Part shown: positions 6,494 through 12,825 of the stretch, piece by piece
Layout: every line of letters starts with the position of its first letter
Position numbering within the stretch: the first letter of the stretch is position 1
Origin: Bacillota bacterium
GTDB lineage: Bacteria; Bacillota; Clostridia; DSM-8532
Length of the DNA: 12,825 bases
Direction: 5' to 3'
Assembly: GCA_023459915.1 (NCBI GenBank)
Contig: JAEWSN010000193.1
Span: 1-12,825 of the forward strand
The notes under the pieces: model-generated
What the model was told of the DNA's origin: nothing
The model's input: the letters and a program-made list of their open reading frames with translations, nothing else
The model's database searches: none
Program-made: the position numbers and the translations under genes

Positions 6494-7003
6494 ATGGGAA
6501 ACGCCAAGGTAGCCATTGTCATGGGGAGTGATTCTGATTTCCCCGTGCTTGAACCCTGCATCAAGCTGCTGCACACCTTTGGTGTGGAGACGGAGGTGAT
6601 GGTGTGCAGCGCGCACCGGACGCCGGAGCGCGCCGCGGATTTTGCCCGCAACGCCGAACAGAACGGGGTGGATGTGATTATCGCGGCCGCCGGAAAAGCG
6701 GCGCATTTGCCCGGGGTGCTGGCCGCATTCACGGTGCTGCCGGTGGTTGGCCTGCCCATTCTCTCCTCCACACTCGATGGATTGGATTCCCTGCTGTCCA
6801 TTGTACAAATGCCTTCCGGCATTCCGGTCGCCACGGTGGCCATCAATGGCAGTGAGAACGCCGCCCTGCTGGCGGTTCAAATCATGGGCGGGGCGCATCC
6901 CGCGCTGCGCGACCGGATGCGCGCGTACAAGGCGGACATGGCTCGCGCGGTCGAGGAGAAGGATCGCAAGCTGCAGGCTCGGTTGCGGGAGATGAAGGCA
7001 TGA
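6494..7003 (+). CDS. purE: N5-carboxyaminoimidazole ribonucleotide mutase, PurE
   Basis: 169 aa, the usual length. PurE converts N5-CAIR to CAIR in purine synthesis, in the cytoplasm as a homo-octamer. Motifs: MGSDSDFPV (GSDSD at residues 11-15), SAHRTP with His41, and AAAGKAAHLPG, which fits class I enzymes as found in Clostridia. The ATG at 6494 is supported by GGGAGG (6483-6488) 5 nt upstream and by homology; a TTG at 6419 would lie inside the promoter and is rejected. Class I PurE normally needs PurK to make its substrate, and no purK lies next to it. First gene of the operon; it overlaps purF by 4 nt (ATGA). Confidence 0.95.
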   Translation: MGNAKVAIVMGSDSDFPVLEPCIKLLHTFGVETEVMVCSAHRTPERAADFARNAEQNGVDVIIAAAGKAAHLPGVLAAFTVLPVVGLPILSSTLDGLDSLLSIVQMPSGIPVATVAINGSENAALLAVQIMGGAHPALRDRMRAYKADMARAVEEKDRKLQARLREMKA

Positions 7004-8457
7004 GTGTTCCGCCGAAGGACGAGCTGCGTGAGGCCTGTGGCCTGTTCGGCGTCTATGACAATGATGGCCTGGACACGGCCCGGCTGGTATATCTGGGACT
7101 GTATGCCGTTCAGCATCGCGGGCAGGAGGGCTGTGGCATCGCCGTCAACGACGGCGGGTTCATCCATGGGCACAAGGGCCTTGGACTTGTCCCCGACGTG
7201 TTCACCGAACGCGTGCTCGACAGGCTCACCGGACGCATGGCCATCGGACACACCCGGTATTCCACCACCGGTGCCAACACCGTGGAGAATTGCCAGCCCC
7301 TCATCGTCAACTACAAGAACAGCCGGGTGGCCCTGGCGCACAATGGCAACCTGGTCAACGCGGTGGCGCTGCGGCGCGAGCTCGAGGATCAGGGGGCTGT
7401 TTTCCAGACGTCCACCGATTCCGAGGTCATCGCCAATCTCATTTCCCGTTATCGTCTGCGTTTTGAGGGCATCGAACAGGTGTTGGCCGAAACCATGAAA
7501 ACCATCCAGGGAGCGTTTGCGTTGGTCATGATGACTCCGAAACGGCTCATCGGCATGCGGGATCCCCTCGGGATTCGGCCGCTGTGCATCGGCCGGCTTG
7601 ACAATTCTTATGTCCTGGCTTCGGAATCCTGCGGGTTGGACACGGTGGGTGCCACCTACATCCGCGACGTGGCGCCGGGCGAGATTGTGTTCATTGGAGA
7701 AACCGGCATCGAGTCCCTGCATGTGACGGCGCAGCCGCGTCGCCTGTGCGTGTTTGAACATATCTATTTCGCGCGGCCGGACAGTTTTATCGACGGCGCG
7801 TCGGTCTACCAGGCCCGCCTGGAGGCAGGCCGGTGTCTGGCACGCGCGTATCCGGTGGCGGCGGATCTGGTCATCGGGGTTCCCGATTCCGGCATCACGG
7901 CAGCCATCGGGTATTCCCGCGAATCCGGCATTCCTTACGGGGAAGGCCTCATCAAGAACCGGTATGTGGGAAGAACCTTCATCCAGCCGCAGCAGAAGCA
8001 GCGGGAACAGAGCGTGCACATCAAGCTGAACGCGTTGCGCGGCGAAGTCGCAGGCAAGCGGGTGGTCATGATCGATGATTCCATCGTGAGGGGCACCACC
8101 AGCCGCAACATTGTGGCCATGCTCAAGGACGCGGGCGCCACCGAGGTGCACATGCGCATCAGCTCCCCGCCGGTGAGGCATCCCTGCCATTTCGGCATCG
8201 ACATCGCCTCCCGCAGCCAGTTGATCGCGGCGTCCCATTCCGTGGAGGAAATACAACGATTTCTCGGCGCGGATTCCCTGGGGTATCTGAACCTGGAGGA
8301 TCTCGTGGCTTGTCCCGCGGGCCGTCCCGGAGACGGCTTTTGCACCGGATGCTTCACCGGCGAATATCCGATGGAGGTTCCCGAGGAGACCGACAAGCTG
8401 GCCATGGAAACAAATCACCCGGCACAGGGCGCTTGCGCGGCGCTGGGAGAGGAATAG
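7000..8457 (+). CDS. purF: Amidophosphoribosyltransferase, PurF
   Basis: 485 aa. Catalyses the committed step of purine synthesis: PRPP plus glutamine gives phosphoribosylamine. An N-terminal glutamine amidotransferase domain starts at Cys13 (EACGLFGVY), which must be exposed by removal of a 12-residue propeptide. The phosphoribosyltransferase domain has the PRPP loop VVMIDDSIVRGTTS (355-368). Cys250, Cys396, Cys448 and Cys451 match the 4Fe-4S ligands of the Bacillus subtilis type enzyme (contexts CVFEHIYFARPDS, HPCHFGIDI, FCTGCFTGEYP), so it is the iron-sulfur, oxygen-sensitive form. In that family purine nucleotides inhibit the enzyme. The start overlaps the purE stop (ATGA), suggesting translational coupling. 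purM follows after 61 nt. Confidence 0.97.
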   Translation: MSVPPKDELREACGLFGVYDNDGLDTARLVYLGLYAVQHRGQEGCGIAVNDGGFIHGHKGLGLVPDVFTERVLDRLTGRMAIGHTRYSTTGANTVENCQPLIVNYKNSRVALAHNGNLVNAVALRRELEDQGAVFQTSTDSEVIANLISRYRLRFEGIEQVLAETMKTIQGAFALVMMTPKRLIGMRDPLGIRPLCIGRLDNSYVLASESCGLDTVGATYIRDVAPGEIVFIGETGIESLHVTAQPRRLCVFEHIYFARPDSFIDGASVYQARLEAGRCLARAYPVAADLVIGVPDSGITAAIGYSRESGIPYGEGLIKNRYVGRTFIQPQQKQREQSVHIKLNALRGEVAGKRVVMIDDSIVRGTTSRNIVAMLKDAGATEVHMRISSPPVRHPCHFGIDIASRSQLIAASHSVEEIQRFLGADSLGYLNLEDLVACPAGRPGDGFCTGCFTGEYPMEVPEETDKLAMETNHPAQGACAALGEE

Positions 8458-8466
8458 CGGGCGGCT

Positions 8467-8500
8467 GCGCAGGCAGACGCGGCAGGCATCATGCGGCAGG
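8467..8500 (+). repeat. Short direct repeat GCGGCAGG before purM
   Basis: GCGGCAGG at 8479-8486 and 8493-8500 (14-bp period), with a one-base-shorter GCGCAGG at 8467-8473. It fills the purF-purM spacer. Motifs this short could arise by chance in GC-rich sequence. Confidence 0.3.
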
Positions 8501-8518
8501 ACGAAAGGGAGGCACGAC

Positions 8519-9541
8519 ATGGCATCTTACAAGGACGCGGGCGTGGATGTACACGCCGGATACAAGGCAGTGGAACTGATGAAGGCGCATATTGGCAAAA
8601 CCATGCGCCCGGAAGTGGTTTCCGGCATCGGCGGATTCGGCGGGCTGTTCTCGCTTGGCGGCATCCGGATGGAGGAGCCGGTGCTGGTCTCCGGTACGGA
8701 CGGCGTCGGCACCAAATTGAAAATCGCCTTCCTGCTGGATCGCCATGACACGGTCGGGCTCGACTGCGTGGCCATGTGTGCCAACGATGTGGTGTGCAGC
8801 GGCGCGCAACCCCTTTTCTTTCTGGATTATATCGCGCTGGGAAAACTGGTGCCTGAAAAGGTGGAGCAGATTGTCAAGGGTGTGTCCGCCGGCTGCGTGG
8901 CGGCGGGATGCGCCCTGATCGGCGGAGAGACGGCGGAGATGCCGGGGTTCTATCCGGAGAACGAGTACGATTTGGCCGGCTTCGTGGTGGGCATCGTGGA
9001 TCGCGCGCGCATCATCGACGGCAGCCGGATGCAGGCGGGAGACGTGCTGATTGGGCTTGGTTCCTCCGGCATTCACAGCAATGGCTATTCCCTGGTCCGA
9101 AAGGTGTTCAATGTCAACAGCGACACGCTGTTCCGTTTCAATGAAACGCTGGGGGCCAGTGTCGGCGACGTGCTGCTCACCCCGACCCGCATCTATGTCA
9201 AACCGGTGCTCAAAACCATCGCGGCGCATGAAGTGCATGGCATTGCCCACATCACCGGCGGCGGGTTCATCGAGAACATTCCGCGCATGATTCCCGTGGG
9301 GCTCAAGGCGGTGATCCGGCAGGGAGCCTGGCCGGTTCACCCCATTTTCAACGTGCTGCAGGAGCTTGGCGAGGTCGCCGAAAAAGATATGTACAACACC
9401 TTCAACATGGGCATCGGCATGGTGATGGCCGTGCCGGCGGAAGCCGCGGACGCGGTGATTGCCTGCCTGGAGGCGGAGGGCGAGAAGGCCTATCGCATTG
9501 GCGAAATCGCTGCGGGCGAAGGCGGGATTGAGATATGCTGA
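8519..9541 (+). CDS. purM: Phosphoribosylformylglycinamidine cyclo-ligase, PurM
   Basis: 340 aa, standard length. Closes the imidazole ring using ATP, turning FGAM into AIR. Motifs in order: YKDAGVDVHAGYKAV, GIGGFGGLFSL, SGTDGVGTKLKIA, DCVAMCANDVVCSGAQPLFFLDYIA and GCALIGGETAEMPGFY, then a GIAHITGGGFIENIPRM segment in the C-terminal half. The start is supported by AAAGGGAGG (8504-8512) 6 nt upstream. The last 7 nt overlap purN. Confidence 0.97.
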   Translation: MASYKDAGVDVHAGYKAVELMKAHIGKTMRPEVVSGIGGFGGLFSLGGIRMEEPVLVSGTDGVGTKLKIAFLLDRHDTVGLDCVAMCANDVVCSGAQPLFFLDYIALGKLVPEKVEQIVKGVSAGCVAAGCALIGGETAEMPGFYPENEYDLAGFVVGIVDRARIIDGSRMQAGDVLIGLGSSGIHSNGYSLVRKVFNVNSDTLFRFNETLGASVGDVLLTPTRIYVKPVLKTIAAHEVHGIAHITGGGFIENIPRMIPVGLKAVIRQGAWPVHPIFNVLQELGEVAEKDMYNTFNMGIGMVMAVPAEAADAVIACLEAEGEKAYRIGEIAAGEGGIEIC

Positions 9542-10158
9542 ACATCGGTGTCATGGTGTCCGGGGGCGGAACCAATCTGCAGGCCATCCTCGATGCCGTC
9601 TCGGACGGACGCCTGCCGGGCTGCCGGGTGGCCACGGTGGTTTCGAGCCGCGCCGACGCCGGCGCGCTGGCGCGCGCGGAGCGGGCGGGGATTCCGCACG
9701 CGGTGTTCTCCCGAAAGACATATGATGATCCTGCGGCCTGTGACGCGGCGGTGCTGGCACACATGCAGGCGCATGGGGTGCGGCTGGTGGTGCTGGCCGG
9801 TTACCTGAGCATGATTGGCGCGCCGTTGCTCAAGGCATATCCCGGGGCCATCCTCAATGTGCATCCCTCCCTGATCCCCGCTTTTTGTGGCAAGGGGTTC
9901 TATGGGCTCATTCCGCATGTGCGCGCGCTGGAGTACGGTGTGAAGGTGACCGGCGCCACGGTGCATTTCGTGGAACCGGAATACGATTCCGGTCCCATCG
10001 TGCTGCAAAAGGCGGTTCCGGTGCTGGCGGACGACACGCCGGAAACCCTGCAGCGGCGGGTCATGGAGCAGGCGGAATGGGAACTGCTGCCCGAGGCCAT
10101 CCGGCTGTTTTCCGAAGGCCGGCTGGTGATGGAAGGGCGAAAGGTGCTGATTCGGTGA
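9535..10158 (+). CDS. purN: Phosphoribosylglycinamide formyltransferase, PurN
   Basis: 207 aa. Transfers a formyl group from 10-formyl-tetrahydrofolate to GAR. The N-terminus IGVMVSGGGTNLQAI is the phosphate-binding start. Catalytic residues are visible as Asn108 and His110 in LNVHPSLIP and Asp151 in EPEYDSGPI. The stretch HPSLIPAFCGKGFYG is the variant common in Clostridia. The ATG at 9535 lies inside the end of purM, so translation is probably coupled. A 112-nt spacer with a tandem repeat follows, where purH might be expected. Confidence 0.97.
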   Translation: MLNIGVMVSGGGTNLQAILDAVSDGRLPGCRVATVVSSRADAGALARAERAGIPHAVFSRKTYDDPAACDAAVLAHMQAHGVRLVVLAGYLSMIGAPLLKAYPGAILNVHPSLIPAFCGKGFYGLIPHVRALEYGVKVTGATVHFVEPEYDSGPIVLQKAVPVLADDTPETLQRRVMEQAEWELLPEAIRLFSEGRLVMEGRKVLIR

Positions 10159-10181
10159 TCCCGACGGAGGCGGCTCGGCGA

Positions 10182-10241
10182 TCCGGATGAGGTTCGGGGA
10201 CAGATCGGTGGTCCGGATGAGGTCCGGGGACATATCGGCGC
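10182..10241 (+). repeat. 30-bp tandem repeat in the purN-purD spacer
   Basis: Two 30-bp units, 10182-10211 and 10212-10241, match at 26 of 30 positions. Both begin TCCGGATGAGG and contain CGGGGACA followed by ATCGG. The spacer holds no other feature until the purD ribosome binding site, AGGGAGG at 10259-10265. The repeats lie within an open frame that continues into purD, but nothing suggests they are translated. Confidence 0.9.
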
Positions 10242-10270
10242 ACGGACATGGATGTGACAGGGAGGTTTTC

Positions 10271-11539
10271 GTGGGGATGAAGGTGCTGGTGGTTGGCGGC
10301 GGTGGCCGTGAACACGCCATTGTGTGGAAACTGAAGCAGAGTCCGGCCATTGCGTCGCTGCACTGCGCGCCCGGCAACGGCGGCATTGCCCAATGGGCGC
10401 AATGCCATCCGGTGGACGCCATGGACATTCCCGGCATGGTTGCACTGGCCGGATCGCTGGCAGTGGACCTGGTGGTGGTTGCGCCCGACGATCCGCTGGC
10501 CGCCGGCATGGTGGACGCCATGCAGGCCGCGGGCATCCGGGCGTTCGGCCCCAACCGGGCGGCGGCCATCATTGAGGCCAGCAAGAGCTTTTCCAAGGAT
10601 CTGATGAAACGCTACGGCATTCCCACCGCGGCATATGCCGATTTCGACCGGCTGGCGCCGGCACTCGCGTATCTGGAAACCCAGCCGATGCCCATCGTGG
10701 TGAAGGCGGACGGCCTTGCGCTGGGCAAAGGGGTGCTGATCTGTCAAACCCTGGCCGAAGCACAGGCCGCGGTGCGAGCCATCCTGGAGGAGGGCCGGTT
10801 CGGGCAGGCAGGCTCACGCGTGGTCATCGAGGAGTGCCTCACCGGCCCGGAAGTGACCGTGCTGGCCTTCACGGACGGCAGCACCATGCTGCCCATGGCC
10901 AGCTCCCAGGACCACAAGCGGGCATTCGATCATGATGAGGGGCCGAATACCGGCGGCATGGGCACCTTTTCCCCGAGTCCCCTCTATACGGACGAGGTGG
11001 CCGCCTGGTGCAACGAACACATCTATCTGCCGACCATGCGGGCCATGAACCAGGAGAGGCGACCCTTCCGGGGCATCCTGTATTTCGGGCTGATGCTGAC
11101 GCCGGAAGGGCCGAAGGTCATCGAGTACAACGCGCGGTTCGGCGATCCGGAAACCCAGGTGCTGCTGCCGCGGCTCAACAACGATCTGCTGGAGATTTTC
11201 CTGGCCATCCTCGACACACGGCTCCATGAGGTTTCCCTGTCGTGGCGTCCGGAAAGCGCGGTCTGTGTGGTCATGGCCTCCGGCGGGTATCCGGGCGGCT
11301 ATCGCAAGGGACTGCCCATCACCGGCCTGGACGAGGCGGCCCGGGTGCCGGAGGTCATCGTGTTCCACGCGGGCACCCGGATGGCCGAAGACCGGCTGGT
11401 GACCCACGGTGGACGCGTGCTCGGCGTGACCGCGCTGGGCCGGGACATGGCGCAGGCTCGGGAGCGGGCGTACGAAGGGGTGTCGCGCATCCACTTCGAG
11501 GGCGCGTTCTGCCGCAAGGACATTGGTGTGAAGCGATGA
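10271..11539 (+). CDS. purD: Phosphoribosylamine-glycine ligase, PurD
   Basis: 422 aa, normal length. ATP-grasp enzyme that joins phosphoribosylamine and glycine to make GAR, the step after PurF. Motifs: VLVVGGGGREHAI at the N-terminus, VVKADGLALGKGV in the ATP-grasp region, CLTGPEVTVLAF, and EYNARFGDPETQ binding metal and ATP near residue 285. Two starts are possible: GTG at 10271, which is 5 nt from AGGGAGG (10259-10265), or ATG at 10277, which gives the family N-terminus MKVLVVG exactly but lies 11 nt away. GTG is chosen on spacing, and the difference is two residues. The stop overlaps the next ATG (ATGA). Confidence 0.95.
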   Translation: MGMKVLVVGGGGREHAIVWKLKQSPAIASLHCAPGNGGIAQWAQCHPVDAMDIPGMVALAGSLAVDLVVVAPDDPLAAGMVDAMQAAGIRAFGPNRAAAIIEASKSFSKDLMKRYGIPTAAYADFDRLAPALAYLETQPMPIVVKADGLALGKGVLICQTLAEAQAAVRAILEEGRFGQAGSRVVIEECLTGPEVTVLAFTDGSTMLPMASSQDHKRAFDHDEGPNTGGMGTFSPSPLYTDEVAAWCNEHIYLPTMRAMNQERRPFRGILYFGLMLTPEGPKVIEYNARFGDPETQVLLPRLNNDLLEIFLAILDTRLHEVSLSWRPESAVCVVMASGGYPGGYRKGLPITGLDEAARVPEVIVFHAGTRMAEDRLVTHGGRVLGVTALGRDMAQARERAYEGVSRIHFEGAFCRKDIGVKR

Positions 11540-12069
11540 CGGGGTCAGACCCCATGCCGCGCAACCTGGTGCTCATCGGCATGCCGTCCGCGGGCAAGAG
11601 CACGCTGGGTGTGCTGGCTGCCAAGGCGCTCGGCATGGACTTCCTGGACACCGACATCCTGTTGCAGACGTTGCAGGGAGAACGGCTGCAGGCCTTGATG
11701 GCCCGGCACGGGCGGGAACGGTTCCTGCAGCTCGAGGCCCAGGCCATCCTGTCGCTGTCACCCGAACACACGGTGATTGCCACCGGTGGCAGCGTGGTGT
11801 ATGACGCGGCGGCCATGCGCCACCTCAAACAGGTGGGGCGCGTGGTGTACCTGGAAGTGCCTTTTGAGGAAATTGCGCATCGGCTGGCGGACACCGCGAC
11901 GCGCGGGGTCGTGATGCGGGAGGGACAGTCCCTGCTCGCCCTGTATCAGGAGCGGACGCCGCTGTATGAAAGGTATGCGGACGCGGTGCTGCGGATTCCG
12001 GCCGGAATGGACATGCGGACCGCAACCGCGCGGCTGGTGGAGGCGGCATGCGGACAATCGGACTGGTAG
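11536..12069 (+). CDS. Shikimate-kinase-like P-loop kinase
   Basis: 177 aa. Shikimate kinase phosphorylates shikimate with ATP in aromatic amino acid synthesis, and this protein has the fold: P-loop GMPSAGKST (15-23), DTD (38-40), LE-containing HGRERFLQLE, ATGGSVV, and the lid/adenine region ERTPLYERYAD with Arg140. But shikimate-contact motifs differ: FRxxE is FLQLE (Leu64 for Arg), GGG is GGS (Ser86), and the RPLL stretch is RGVVM. Clostridial genomes hold a subfamily like this, usually called shikimate kinase; the true substrate is uncertain. ATG 11536 overlaps the purD stop; ATG 11554, right after a perfect palindrome, fits homologues (MPRNLVLIGMP) and is the alternative. Its 3' end overlaps truA by 22 nt. 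Confidence 0.85.
   Translation: MTGSDPMPRNLVLIGMPSAGKSTLGVLAAKALGMDFLDTDILLQTLQGERLQALMARHGRERFLQLEAQAILSLSPEHTVIATGGSVVYDAAAMRHLKQVGRVVYLEVPFEEIAHRLADTATRGVVMREGQSLLALYQERTPLYERYADAVLRIPAGMDMRTATARLVEAACGQSDW
11541..11553. repeat. Perfect 13-nt palindrome at the kinase start
   Basis: GGGGTC-A-GACCCC is fully self-complementary apart from its central A. It lies between the two candidate start codons (11536 and 11554) and touches the second. As RNA the tight loop would need end pairs opened (for example GGGGT-CAG-ACCCC), but it could still form a short strong hairpin. Confidence 0.8.
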
Positions 12070-12824
12070 TGGCCTATGACGGCACCGACTTTCATGGATG
12101 GCAGCGGCAGCCCCGTGCGCGTACCGTGCAGGAGACGCTGGAAAAATCCCTTGGCGTGCTGCTGGGACAGCCCGTGCCCGTGGTCGGAGCCAGCCGCACC
12201 GACGCCGGGGTGCATGCCACGGGCCAGGTGGCCCATTTCAGGACGTCGGCCCCCATTCCCGCAGACAAGTGGCCGTATGTCCTCAATGCCGTCCTGCCGC
12301 CGGATGTGCGCGTCATGGCGGCATTTTGCGCGCCGGATGCCTTTCACGCCAGATTTTCCGCCACCGGCAAGCAATACCGGTACCGGCTCCATGTGGCGCC
12401 CCACGCGTCGCCCCTCCTGCGGCGGCAGGCCCACCATGTCTTCCTGCCCCTGTCCGTTGGGCGGATGGCGCAGGCTGCGGAGGCGCTTTGCGGAACGCAT
12501 GACTTCTCCGCCTTCCGTGATGCCGGCTGCCAGGCGGGCACCACCATCCGGACGGTGCACGAAATCCGCATCCTCGGCGAGCCGCCCACGGTGGATATCC
12601 TCGTGTCCGGGGACGCGTTTCTCTATCACATGATCCGCATTCTCGCGGGCACACTGGTGGCGATCGGCACGGGCAGGCTGCCCCGGGAGCTTCCTCCGCA
12701 GCTGCTCCTTTCCGGGGATCGCGCGTCCGCCGGCCCGACGGCCCCGGCCTGTGGGCTGGTGCTTGAAAAAGTGTGTTATCCGCCATTGGCGACATCATGC
12801 AGCCAGCCATTGGTGACACCATGA
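12048..12824 (+). CDS. truA: tRNA pseudouridine(38-40) synthase, TruA
   Basis: 258 aa. Converts uridines 38-40 of many tRNAs to pseudouridine. Motifs: MRTIGLVVAYDGTDFHGWQRQP at the N-terminus, catalytic Asp52 in GASRTDAGVHATGQVAHF, YRYRLH, and FLYHMIRILAGTLVAIGTG. The start follows GGAGG (12039-12043) by 4 nt and lies inside the upstream kinase gene. The family usually ends around the LEKVxY motif; here about 14 more residues follow (PPLATSCSQPLVTP), encoded by a 24-bp tandem repeat. The stop TGA (12822-12824) overlaps a possible ATG at 12821, which could start another gene outside the window. Confidence 0.95.
   Translation: MRTIGLVVAYDGTDFHGWQRQPRARTVQETLEKSLGVLLGQPVPVVGASRTDAGVHATGQVAHFRTSAPIPADKWPYVLNAVLPPDVRVMAAFCAPDAFHARFSATGKQYRYRLHVAPHASPLLRRQAHHVFLPLSVGRMAQAAEALCGTHDFSAFRDAGCQAGTTIRTVHEIRILGEPPTVDILVSGDAFLYHMIRILAGTLVAIGTGRLPRELPPQLLLSGDRASAGPTAPACGLVLEKVCYPPLATSCSQPLVTP
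12782..12823 (+). repeat. 24-bp tandem repeat at the 3' end of truA
   Basis: GCCATTGGCGACATCATG (12782-12799) and GCCATTGGTGACACCATG (12806-12823) match at 16 of 18 positions with a 24-bp period. The array may continue beyond the window. It encodes the PLATSCSQ/PLVTP tail of TruA and brings in its stop codon. Confidence 0.85.
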
Positions 12825-12825
12825 G

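Noticed and set aside
6877..8520. Minus-strand open frame of 547 codons opposite purF
   Set aside because: purF is certain from catalytic and cluster-binding residues; the antisense frame is explained by base composition.
12821..12825. Start of a further gene (ATGAG) overlapping the truA stop
   Set aside because: Only five bases are in the window and no clear ribosome binding site precedes it, so it is mentioned but not annotated.

Overview
The window looks like part of the chromosome of a GC-rich member of the Bacillota, most likely a clostridial lineage. This rests on the 5S rRNA followed at once by tRNA-Asn, the strong AGGAGG-type ribosome binding sites, and clostridial-style protein variants: PurN with an HPSLIPAFCGKG stretch, an iron-sulfur type PurF with a short propeptide, a stand-alone DUF2156 protein, and a shikimate-kinase-like protein with altered substrate motifs. 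No species can be named from sequence alone. All supported genes lie on the + strand, and no transposase, integrase, phage gene or CRISPR array was seen.

Layout. 1-240: the end of a ribosomal RNA operon (5S rRNA, tRNA-Asn(GTT), intrinsic terminator). 240-2964: a promoter candidate and a two-gene unit, a lipoprotein with a glycoside-hydrolase-like DUF4015 domain and a DUF362 protein ending in two 4Fe-4S motifs. 2965-3149: a spacer with a large imperfect stem-loop, three GTGATT motifs and an extended -10 promoter candidate. 3150-6403: cheX, trmL, a phosphofructokinase-family gene with several altered active-site positions, and a DUF2156 acyltransferase-like gene. 6419-12824: a near-consensus sigma-A promoter followed by purE-purF-purM-purN-purD, then a shikimate-kinase-like gene and truA, mostly with overlapping start and stop codons.

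The pur genes cover several steps of IMP synthesis (PurF, PurD, PurN, PurM, PurE). purH, which commonly lies between purN and purD in this gene order, is absent; a 112-bp spacer holding a 30-bp tandem repeat is there instead. purC, purL, purQ, purS, purB and purK are not in the window.

The most unusual recurring signal is short tandem duplication at gene junctions: 12 bp x 4.7 before trmL, an exact 27 bp x 2 before the DUF2156 gene, about 30 bp x 2 before purD, 24 bp x about 1.75 at the 3' end of truA, and weaker examples elsewhere. The 12-bp and 27-bp arrays share a 10-mer core, CACAAGGACA. The second main observation is the phosphofructokinase-family protein, whose Mg-ATP, catalytic-base and sugar-phosphate positions differ from the canonical enzyme. 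These are leads for testing; neither demonstrates a new system.
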